18,428 bases of DNA, taken from assembly GCA_023386645.1 (NCBI GenBank), contig JAEWJI010000043.1:1-18428 (forward strand), read 5' to 3'. Shown here one piece after another: positions 1 to 5,612 of this stretch; the stretch's first letter is position 1, and each line of letters begins with the position of its first letter. The position numbers were made by a program, and so were the translations under genes. The notes under the pieces were generated by a model. It did not search any database and was not told the origin of the DNA. It worked only from the letters and a program-made list of their open reading frames with translations. The stretch is from Pseudomonadota bacterium (GTDB lineage Bacteria; Pseudomonadota; Alphaproteobacteria; Caulobacterales; Caulobacteraceae).

Positions 1-344
1 ACCTGACGGCGGCCCTGAATGGAGCCCCGACGAGCCCGCGCGAGTCGCTGAACGCGCCGCGCCCCGCGCCCCCACGGACCACGCCGCCGCGCCCGAACAC
101 GCCTGCGTCTGATCGGTGGACGGTCCAGGTCGGGGCGTTCCGGGACGAGCGGGTCGCCCGCGACTGGCTGACGGAGGTCAACCGCCGGTTCCGCGCCCAG
201 TTCGGCGAGGCGGGGCGCACGGTTCAGAGCGCGGCGGGCTGGCACCGCTCGCGGTTCACCGGCTTCAGCGAACAGGCGGCCCGCGCGGCCTGCGCGGCGC
301 TGGAGGCGCGCAACCTCGACTGCACGGTCGTCCGGCCGGACTAG
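1..344 (+). CDS. C-terminal part of a SPOR-domain protein (5' end outside window)
   Basis: The reading frame enters from the left edge (first full codon at base 3) and ends in TAG at 342-344, giving the last 113 residues. A proline/arginine-rich linker (about residues 10-37) leads into a SPOR domain beginning WTVQVGAF and continuing through alternating helix and strand to CTVVRPD. SPOR domains bind glycan strands stripped of stem peptides at the division septum, so the protein probably acts in the periplasm. The missing N-terminal part cannot be seen. In related genomes such C-terminal SPOR domains often follow a D-Ala-D-Ala carboxypeptidase, but that is only inference here. The stop overlaps the stop of the convergent J-domain gene through the shared tetramer CTAG. 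SPOR assignment is strong; the full-length function is open. Confidence 0.8.
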   Translation, partial: LTAALNGAPTSPRESLNAPRPAPPRTTPPRPNTPASDRWTVQVGAFRDERVARDWLTEVNRRFRAQFGEAGRTVQSAAGWHRSRFTGFSEQAARAACAALEARNLDCTVVRPD

Positions 345-766
345 GGCTTCAGCAGCCGGTCGCGCGCGGCGTTCAGCTGGGCCGCCAGGCCTTCCGTTCC
401 GCCGTGGTCGGGATGGGCGTGGGCCATCAGCCTGCGCCAGGCGGCCTGGATATCCCCGACGGTCGCGTCAGGCCCGACGCCGAGAAGGGCCCGGGCCTCG
501 GTCGCGCTCATCCTCTCAGGCTCGACCCGGTGGACCCGAGGCCGCACCCGCGAGCTGAGCGTCAGCCACAGGCCGGCGGCGATCAGGGCCGCGCCGGCCC
601 ACCAGGCGCCTCTGGCCAGGGCCAGAACGCCTCCGCCGATGGCTGCGGCCGCGATCAGGGTGGCGGTCACCCGCCAGTGGCCCTGGCCGCGCCGTTCCGT
701 CACCCGCCCGAGGCGGACCAGGGCCCAAAGCGCGATTCCCGCCAGAACGAGCCAGATCAGCCCCAC
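341..766 (-). CDS. Membrane-anchored J-domain (DnaJ-like) protein downstream of mipZ
   Basis: A 141-residue protein. Residues 1-18 form a hydrophobic helix, and about 33-70 form one or two more membrane segments separated by a basic stretch. The C-terminal 55 residues are a J domain with the invariant HPD at 118-120 (AHAHPDHGG), so it should stimulate the ATPase of DnaK at the cytoplasmic face of the membrane. The layout (membrane anchor first, J domain last) resembles TIM14/Pam18-type J proteins. The start is GTG at 764-766, only 3 bases after the mipZ stop, so the two genes are almost certainly co-transcribed and probably translationally coupled. Nothing after the J domain suggests a client-binding region. 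The partner process is unknown; its position next to mipZ hints at envelope or division. Confidence 0.82.
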   Translation of the reverse strand: MGLIWLVLAGIALWALVRLGRVTERRGQGHWRVTATLIAAAAIGGGVLALARGAWWAGAALIAAGLWLTLSSRVRPRVHRVEPERMSATEARALLGVGPDATVGDIQAAWRRLMAHAHPDHGGTEGLAAQLNAARDRLLKP

Positions 767-769
767 GGC

Positions 770-1600
770 TCAGGCCGCGGCGTCGAGGCCCTGGGGAGCC
801 GCTTCCTCCAGGCCCAGGGCCTGCATCAGGTTGCGCAGCTCCTGGCGCGCCGCGACGTGGGCCAGGGACACCGCCACCGGCCGGATCTCGTTCGACAGGT
901 CCGCGACCGTCAGGCCGAAGGGGAAGAGCTCGCGATAGATCACCCGGTCGCGCAGGCCCGGCCCGACGCGGAAGCCGACGCGGCGGGCCAGCTTCAGCAT
1001 CCGCTCCTCGAGACGGCGCCGGTTGCGGGCCTCGGCGACGGCCAGGCGGTTGGTGATGACGATCCAGTCGATGGCGGCGTTGCGGCCCTGGGTGATGGCC
1101 CGCTGCTTGCGGGCCTCCCAGACGCTTTCGGAATAGATCGACGGCTTCTTCAGATCGAGCGTCACGGGATCGACCTCGCCCAGCAGGTCGAAGTCGACGA
1201 AGCTGTCGTTCATGGGGGTGACGATCTGGTCGGCGCGGGCGTGGGCGGCGCGCGACAGGACCGTATCGCCGCCGGGGGTGTCGATGACGATCACGTCCGC
1301 GTCGACCGCCTCGGCGAAGGCCGCTTCGAACCGCGCCAGCTGCTCGGCCTCGTCGGCGCGGGCCAGGGCCTTGCCGTCGCCCATGTCGGGCTCGACCGGC
1401 TGGGGCAGGACGTGGCCGTTGGCCTCGGTCCAGGCCCGGCGGTTGGCGAAGAAATGGGCCATCGACCGCTGGCGCAGGTCCAGGTCGATGATCGCCACCC
1501 GCCGCCCGGCATGCAGCAGACCCGCGACGATATGGATGGCCAGGGTGGACTTGCCCGCCCCGCCCTTCTCGTTGCCGACCACGATCACCTGTGCGCCCAT
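770..1600 (-). CDS. mipZ: MipZ, ParA-like ATPase that positions the division plane
   Basis: A 276-residue P-loop ATPase of the ParA/MinD superfamily. The deviant Walker A is EKGGAGKST (residues 11-19, with the signature Lys12 as well as Lys17), followed by IIDLDLRQR (about 38-45) and the Walker B-like IDTPGGD (106-112). MipZ-specific stretches include VTPMNDSFVDFD, SVWEARKQRA and LRDRVIYRELFPFGL. In Caulobacter, MipZ forms bipolar gradients through ParB and DNA binding and inhibits FtsZ polymerisation away from midcell. ATG at 1598-1600 is preceded by AAGGA with 8-base spacing. The J-domain gene follows after 3 bases. A candidate methylation-sensitive promoter lies directly upstream (1645-1673). 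Length and motifs match the family closely. Confidence 0.95.
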   Translation of the reverse strand: MGAQVIVVGNEKGGAGKSTLAIHIVAGLLHAGRRVAIIDLDLRQRSMAHFFANRRAWTEANGHVLPQPVEPDMGDGKALARADEAEQLARFEAAFAEAVDADVIVIDTPGGDTVLSRAAHARADQIVTPMNDSFVDFDLLGEVDPVTLDLKKPSIYSESVWEARKQRAITQGRNAAIDWIVITNRLAVAEARNRRRLEERMLKLARRVGFRVGPGLRDRVIYRELFPFGLTVADLSNEIRPVAVSLAHVAARQELRNLMQALGLEEAAPQGLDAAA

Positions 1601-1623
1601 GCGCCCGATCCTTCACTTCCCGA

Positions 1624-1673
1624 CCGCGACTCGGTCGAGCCGACAGAGTCGCGGCCGTCCGCTCGCCCGTCAA
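1624..1673 (-). promoter_or_regulatory. Candidate mipZ promoter with GANTC sites in an inverted repeat
   Basis: On the minus strand TTGACG (1668-1673) is followed after exactly 17 bases by GACTCT (1645-1650), whose first five bases are a GANTC CcrM site. A perfect 9-bp inverted repeat, CCGCGACTC (1624-1632) and GAGTCGCGG (1646-1654) with a 13-base loop, places a second GANTC about 20 bases downstream. A third GANTC lies at 1711-1715. GcrA/CcrM control of mipZ is reported in Caulobacter; assigning this exact promoter is my inference, because the -10 is a poor TATAAT match. Confidence 0.5.
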
Positions 1674-1719
1674 CGACAGGTTAAGCGGCCGACGGTTCTG
1701 GCTGGGGGTTGAGTCCGCC

Positions 1720-2352
1720 CTAGGCGCGCGCGGCGCACCAGGGATCGGAGACCTGGGCCGCGCGGCACAGGGCTTCGGCCGAGGCGACGGGCACGGAGCC
1801 CACCTTCAGGCGGGTGAAGTCGCGGCCGTTGACCCGCACGGGCTCGAACCGAGGGGTCAGTCCGCGCGCGGCGCCGTCGCTGACCCGCGCCCAGGCGGCC
1901 TCGGCGGCGGCGCGGGTGGAGAAGGCTCCCAGCTGGATGGTCGTGCCAGCGTCGGACGCCGCCTGGATGGCGGGACGCAGGGCCTCGGCGGGGGCCGCCT
2001 TCACGCGGTCTACCGCCGCCTGCATCACCGCTGGCGCGGCGGCCTCCACGATCGCCGGGGCGGCGGAATCGATCATACCGCGCAGACCGTCGCGCGCGTC
2101 CCACATGTCGTGCGGCTCCATGACCACGACCTGCAGGGCGGGGGCGTCCGAAGCGTGGACCGGCCTCAACCCTGCCTCCGCTGCGGTGGGAGGCGTCGGC
2201 ACGGCGGCCGGCCGGCCGTCGACGGGGATGGCGGCCACCTGCTCGGCGAAGTTCTCAAACCGATGCGGATCGCTGTCGAAGCCGCCGCAGGCCGAGACCA
2301 ACAGGCCGGCGAGGCCTGCGAGGACGGGACGAAGGGCGATGCCGCTGCTCAT
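1720..2352 (-). CDS. SPOR-domain lipoprotein
   Basis: A 210-residue protein with a short N-terminus, a hydrophobic stretch (about 8-20) and a lipobox VSAC with Cys22 as the predicted acylation site, so it is probably anchored in the outer membrane facing the periplasm. The middle (about 30-130) is rich in alanine and proline and helical. The C-terminus from about residue 135 is a SPOR domain beginning TTIQLGAFSTR, followed by a conserved helix, DFTRLKVGSV and a Cys pair near the end. SPOR domains localise proteins to septal peptidoglycan. ATG is at 2350-2352, with a modest AGGG upstream. It is the second SPOR protein within 2 kb, flanking mipZ, which supports a division or envelope role. No enzymatic domain is visible. 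The gene is read toward mipZ with a 119-base gap that holds the mipZ promoter. Confidence 0.82.
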   Translation of the reverse strand: MSSGIALRPVLAGLAGLLVSACGGFDSDPHRFENFAEQVAAIPVDGRPAAVPTPPTAAEAGLRPVHASDAPALQVVVMEPHDMWDARDGLRGMIDSAAPAIVEAAAPAVMQAAVDRVKAAPAEALRPAIQAASDAGTTIQLGAFSTRAAAEAAWARVSDGAARGLTPRFEPVRVNGRDFTRLKVGSVPVASAEALCRAAQVSDPWCAARA

Positions 2353-2472
2353 ACGGCGACCCTAACGCCCGAGCGTTGCGGTCGGGTTCAGCAACAGGCT
2401 TAAGCCCCAGAGTTAACGCGGAAACCATATCCCGCCCCTGGCGCCGGCGGACCCATGCGGCACGTGGGGAAG

Positions 2473-2499
2473 TGAGAGTCCTAGAAAAAAAGACTCTCA
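2473..2499. repeat. Intergenic inverted repeat carrying two GANTC sites
   Basis: TGAGAGTC (2473-2480) and GACTCTCA (2492-2499) are perfect 8-bp complements around an 11-base, A-rich loop (CTAG followed by seven A). Each arm contains a GANTC site. It lies in the 245-base gap between the SPOR lipoprotein start (2352) and the chorismate mutase stop (2598), about 120 bases upstream of the lipoprotein start. It could be a protein-binding site or a weak hairpin; the T or A run is in the loop, so it is not a standard terminator. The rest of this gap holds another GANTC (2579-2583) and a 5-bp hairpin (2536-2551), but no gene I can support. Confidence 0.6.
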
Positions 2500-2597
2500 T
2501 TTCTATCACCGGGCATGAAGCCGGGACGGATCGTCAATGCAGGGGGGCATTCCGCACGACTAGACCGCGCCTGCGTCAGAATCGGTCGTAGCCGCCC

Positions 2598-3365
2598 CTA
2601 TCCGATGGCGCCGACGCAGCCCTCGGCCTCGCCGGGGAGAACGGCCGCGTCGGTCAGGGCCAGGGTCCAGCCGTGGTGGGTGTTCAGGCCCCAGCGGCGC
2701 GCGCCGCCGCCGTCGCCGGCGTCGCCCCCGGCGGTGACAACCACCCGCCGACCCATTGGCAGGGCCGCCGGATCGATCTTGCCGATCGCCAGGGCCGTAG
2801 GGGTCGCCCCGCCGAAGCCGTCGAACACGCTGAGCGACGACCACTCGCGTCTCAGCCCCAGCCACCAGGGATCGTCGGTGTTGATGGCGAGAACCGCCAC
2901 GCCCCGCCCCTCGGCCGCGAAGGCCAGGGCGGCCTGGGGATCACGGGCCAGCTTGAGGTCCGCCGCCGCCCCGAAGCGGAGGCGCGCGCCGTCGTAGGCG
3001 CGGGTGGGCTCGATGGGCGACCAGACCTGGACCTCCAGCTGGCCCTGGCGAGCCAGGCCCCAGCCGACCACCTCGCGCCACAGGCCGGCGACGGCGTCCC
3101 GGGCGGCCGGCGAGGCCTTGGCGGTCATCCGCGTCATCACCGCCTGCTCTCGATCAGGGCGCAGCTTGGTGTGCGGTCCAGTGGGCGCGTCCTTGGCGCG
3201 ACCGACCCTGTCGGCGATGGCCAGGCGTCGCTCGAACAGGGCGAGGATTTCGTCGTCGAGCAAATCGATCTCGTGGCGCAGGGCGGCGAGCGCCATCTGC
3301 TCGGGCGAGACATCGGCCAGTGGGGGCCAGACCTGGTGAAGATGGGCGGAGTGGGAGGGGGACAT
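2598..3365 (-). CDS. aroQ: Chorismate mutase (AroQ type) with an unassigned C-terminal domain
   Basis: A 255-residue protein. Residues about 27-105 form an all-helical AroQ chorismate mutase domain: LRHEIDLLDDEILALFERR, then Arg47, Lys59 and RPDREQAVM (69-77), which match the active-site Arg/Lys/Asp-Arg-Glu pattern of the family. It converts chorismate to prephenate, the branch point to phenylalanine and tyrosine. The remaining about 150 residues (QLEVQVWSP to the end) form a separate domain that I do not recognise. ATG at 3363-3365 has only a weak GAAG upstream, and that segment can pair with codons of the aromatic leader peptide, suggesting controlled translation. The upstream neighbour is prephenate dehydratase, whose substrate this enzyme makes. 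Mutase assignment is strong; the C-terminal role is unknown. Confidence 0.88.
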   Translation of the reverse strand: MSPSHSAHLHQVWPPLADVSPEQMALAALRHEIDLLDDEILALFERRLAIADRVGRAKDAPTGPHTKLRPDREQAVMTRMTAKASPAARDAVAGLWREVVGWGLARQGQLEVQVWSPIEPTRAYDGARLRFGAAADLKLARDPQAALAFAAEGRGVAVLAINTDDPWWLGLRREWSSLSVFDGFGGATPTALAIGKIDPAALPMGRRVVVTAGGDAGDGGGARRWGLNTHHGWTLALTDAAVLPGEAEGCVGAIG

Positions 3366-3366
3366 G

Positions 3367-3480
3367 ACGGCTTCGATTTCGGTTGGATGAGACAGGGCTT
3401 GCGTGCCGCTTCGGTCGAAGCGGTCGCCGGCGAGGCTGTCAGGCGGGGCCCGACGCCTCAGCCGGCGTATCGAAAGCCGT
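3367..3480 (-). promoter_or_regulatory. Structured mRNA leader predicted to mask the chorismate mutase start
   Basis: Three pairings fit together on the minus-strand RNA. Leader codons ACGGCTTTCGAT (3480-3469) pair with ATCGAAGCCGT (3377-3367), 2 bases before the ATG at 3365: 11 bp with one bulged T. Inside this, CGCCGGC-T-GAGGC (3467-3455) pairs with GCCTCGCCGGCG (3436-3425): 12 bp with one bulge, spanning the leader stop codon. Next to it, CCGCTTC-gacc-GAAGCGG (3423-3406) forms a 7-bp hairpin. The result is a three-way junction. No T-run follows any stem, so I infer translational control rather than intrinsic termination. The complementarity is directly visible; the mechanism is inference. 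Confidence 0.6.
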
Positions 3481-3550
3481 AGAAGCCGAAATAGCAGCCG
3501 GCCGCGCGCGAGCGGTTCAGGTCGACAGGGGCGGCGCGCGACGGGGACAT
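3458..3550 (-). CDS. Aromatic-rich leader peptide upstream of chorismate mutase
   Basis: A 30-codon frame runs from ATG at 3548-3550 to TGA at 3458-3460 and ends in CYFGFYGFRYAG. Six of nine residues at positions 20-28 are Phe or Tyr. This is the composition expected of an attenuation leader that monitors charged tRNA-Phe and tRNA-Tyr, as in E. coli PheL, and it sits 92 bases before a chorismate mutase gene. Stalling in the aromatic codons would cover the sequence able to pair with the chorismate mutase start region. The ribosome-binding site is weak (TGGACG or GGA upstream). It starts MSPS, as does chorismate mutase itself. It is not a piece of an ACT domain. I am confident of the composition and less so that it is translated. 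Confidence 0.65.
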   Translation of the reverse strand: MSPSRAAPVDLNRSRAAGCYFGFYGFRYAG

Positions 3551-3597
3551 GGTCGTCCAGGATCCGGTTGGCGAACGACGGAAACGCCGCTCGGGTC

Positions 3598-3627
3598 CTA
3601 TCAGGCGCAACAAACGTGCGCGGTCAA
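3598..3627 (-). promoter_or_regulatory. Possible promoter for the leader peptide and chorismate mutase
   Basis: On the minus strand TTGACC (3622-3627) overlaps the prephenate dehydratase stop codon and is followed after 18 bases by TGATAG (3598-3603). The -35 is good and the -10 poor. It would start a transcript about 40 bases before the leader ATG. Read-through from the upstream genes is an alternative. Confidence 0.3.
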
Positions 3628-4202
3628 GCCGGCGCTTTGCACAACAGGACAAAACGCGTGCGATTGTCGCTGGAATCCTGGCAATCGTTGCGCAGGATCG
3701 ACAGTCCATAGATTTCGGCCGCCGCGGCCGGGGCCAGGGCGGCGAGTGTGAAGTCCCCGGCCCCGGCCACCTCGCGTGCCGCACCGGCGGTGTCGAAAGC
3801 CTCAACCGGCTCCACCCCCAGCCCGCTCAGGGTCCCGACACACTGGTCGAGGGCGGCCGGGTGGCTGCAGGCGCGACGGATGTCGCCCAGGCGAGCGCCC
3901 GGAACGCCCATCAGCGCCAGACGGATCGGCCGCCAGACCTCGGTCACCTGATGCAGGCCGCTGTCGCGGACCAGGTCGGCCGCCGGCTGGACCACGCCGA
4001 TGGTGGTGTTCTCGACCGGGATAAGGGCGCAGTCGCAGTCGCCGGTCCGCACCGCCTCGATCGCGGCCTGAAAGGTCGGGAAACCGACGGCCACGTCCCA
4101 GGGCCTCAGGGCCGCGCAGGCCTCGTGACTGAAGGCGCCGGGCGCGCCCTGATAGGCGACGCGGCCGGGTTCGGCCTCCCCGCCGATCCGGCCCCCGCTC
4201 AA
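3624..4202 (-). CDS. pheA: Prephenate dehydratase lacking an ACT domain
   Basis: Converts prephenate to phenylpyruvate, the committed step to phenylalanine. From the chosen start the protein has 192 residues: VAYQGAPGAFSHEA (about 15-28), ALIPVENTTIGVV (the PIEN-type motif), ACSHPAALDQC, and the C-terminal DNRTRFVLL with the catalytic Thr182 of the TRF motif. These cover the whole catalytic domain. The protein stops 10 residues after TRF, so the regulatory ACT domain found in typical enzymes of about 280 residues is absent, and no ACT-like sequence follows in another frame. No ATG or GTG is near; TTG at 4200-4202 overlaps the DAHP synthase stop as TTGA, favouring coupled translation. The start is moderately sure and the family very sure. 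Confidence 0.87.
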   Translation of the reverse strand: MSGGRIGGEAEPGRVAYQGAPGAFSHEACAALRPWDVAVGFPTFQAAIEAVRTGDCDCALIPVENTTIGVVQPAADLVRDSGLHQVTEVWRPIRLALMGVPGARLGDIRRACSHPAALDQCVGTLSGLGVEPVEAFDTAGAAREVAGAGDFTLAALAPAAAAEIYGLSILRNDCQDSSDNRTRFVLLCKAPA

Positions 4203-5578
4203 GCCGCCGCCGAGCGGCTGATGCGACCCGAGCTGAGCCGTTCCGCCACCAGGAAGGCCAATTCGAGCGCCTGGTCGGCGTTCAGGCGGGGATCGCAGTG
4301 GGTGTGATAGCGGCTGGACAGGTCGTCCTCGGTCAGGGCCTGGGCCCCGCCCAGACATTCGGTGACGTTCTGGCCGGTCATCTCCAGATGGACGCCGCCG
4401 GGGTGGACGCTTTCGGCCTCGGCCACGTCGATGAACGTCCGCACCTCCGTCAGGATGCGCTCGAAGGGCCGGGTCTTGTAACCGTTTCCGGCCTTCAGGG
4501 TGTTGCCGTGCATCGGGTCGATCGACCAGACGACGCGGCGGCCGGCGGCCTTCACCGCTCGCATGAGGCGCGGCAGCCGATCGCCGACCTTGTCCGCCCC
4601 GAAACGACCGATGAGGGTCAGTCGACCCGGAGCATTGTCGGGATTCAGGACGTCGATCAGGGCCAGCAGATCGTCCGGCTCCATCGTCGGCCCGCACTTC
4701 AGCCCGATGGGGTTGCGGATGCCGCGCGCGAACTCGACGTGGGCGCCGTCCAGCTGGCGCGTGCGCTCGCCGATCCAGACCATGTGGGCGGAGGTGTCGA
4801 ACCATTCGCCCGTCGCCCCGTCCAGGCGGGTCAGGGCGCTTTCGAGGTTCAGCAACAGGGCTTCGTGGCTGGTGAACACCTCCACCCGACTGAGGTCCGG
4901 ATGGCTCTCGGGCGTGACGCCAACGGCCTCCATGAAGGCGAGGGCCTCGGTGATCTTGTCGGCCAGTTCGCGATAGCGGGCGCCGTAGGCGGTGTCGGTC
5001 GCGAACCCCATGGTCCAGCGATGGATGTTGTAGAGGTCCGCGTAGCCCCCGCCGGCGAAGGCGCGCAGCAGGTTCAGGGTCGCCGCCGACTGGTGATAGG
5101 CGCGAAGCAGCCGCTGCGGATCCGGCAGCCGCTCGTCCGGCGTGAAGGCCATGCCGTTGATGATGTCGCCGCGATAGCTGGGCAGGGTGTCGTCGCCGAT
5201 GGTCTCCAGCGAGGAAGACCTCGGCTTAGCGAACTGGCCGGCGATGCGGCCGACCTTCACCACCGGCTTCTTGCCAGCGAAGGTCAGCACCACCGCCATC
5301 TGCAGGATCAGGCGGAAGGTGTCGCGGATGTTGTCGGTCGAGAACTCCTTGAAGCTCTCGGCGCAGTCGCCGCCCTGGAGCAGGAAGGCGCGCCCGGCCT
5401 CGACCTCGGCCAGCTTGGCCGTCAGTCGCCGCGCCTCGCCGGCGAACACCAGGGGCGGCATGGCGGCCAGCTCATCCTCGACCCGGGCGAGGGCCGCCGG
5501 GTCCGGATAGTCGGTCGGCATCTGGACGACCGGCTTCGATCTCCAGCTCTCGGGGCTCCAGCGCGGCGTCATTTTCAT
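4199..5578 (-). CDS. Class II DAHP synthase (3-deoxy-7-phosphoheptulonate synthase)
   Basis: Condenses phosphoenolpyruvate and erythrose 4-phosphate in the first step of the shikimate pathway. The 459-residue length matches plant-like class II enzymes (about 460). Visible motifs include LLQGGDCAESF (metal ligand Cys72), VVKVGRIAGQFAKPRS, NPIGLKCGP, SIDPMHGNT (ligand His), VHLEMTGQNVTEC (ligand Glu) and THCDPRLN (ligand Asp). Family members usually begin close to a TPRWSPESW-like segment, so I chose ATG at 5576-5578; ATG at 5570-5572 and GTG at 5597-5599 are alternatives, and none has a good Shine-Dalgarno sequence. It lies 34 bases after glutathione reductase and overlaps prephenate dehydratase by 4 bases, placing the first and last parts of Phe synthesis in one transcript. 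Confidence 0.95.
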   Translation of the reverse strand: MKMTPRWSPESWRSKPVVQMPTDYPDPAALARVEDELAAMPPLVFAGEARRLTAKLAEVEAGRAFLLQGGDCAESFKEFSTDNIRDTFRLILQMAVVLTFAGKKPVVKVGRIAGQFAKPRSSSLETIGDDTLPSYRGDIINGMAFTPDERLPDPQRLLRAYHQSAATLNLLRAFAGGGYADLYNIHRWTMGFATDTAYGARYRELADKITEALAFMEAVGVTPESHPDLSRVEVFTSHEALLLNLESALTRLDGATGEWFDTSAHMVWIGERTRQLDGAHVEFARGIRNPIGLKCGPTMEPDDLLALIDVLNPDNAPGRLTLIGRFGADKVGDRLPRLMRAVKAAGRRVVWSIDPMHGNTLKAGNGYKTRPFERILTEVRTFIDVAEAESVHPGGVHLEMTGQNVTECLGGAQALTEDDLSSRYHTHCDPRLNADQALELAFLVAERLSSGRISRSAAA

Positions 5579-5612
5579 AGGATAAGGGTCGGGACGCACC
5601 GGGACAATCGAA

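Noticed and set aside
116..1684. Long plus-strand open frame of 522 codons opposite mipZ and the J-domain gene
   Set aside because: Low-complexity Arg/Gly/Pro-rich translation, antisense to two well-supported genes; a product of high GC content.
2399..2415. Possible CtrA site, two TTAA half-sites upstream of the SPOR lipoprotein
   Set aside because: The half-sites are 9 bases apart, not the 7 of the CtrA consensus; single TTAA half-sites near 1680 and 12710 were likewise not called.
3406..3423. 7-bp hairpin before chorismate mutase as an intrinsic terminator
   Set aside because: No T-run follows on the minus strand, so it was kept only as part of the leader structure.
3458..3805. 115-codon minus-strand frame overlapping the end of pheA, considered as a frameshifted ACT domain
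   Set aside because: The overlapping part is Arg/Pro-rich and not ACT-like, and pheA ends naturally after its TRF motif. Only the last 30 codons, from ATG 3550, look meaningful, as the leader peptide.
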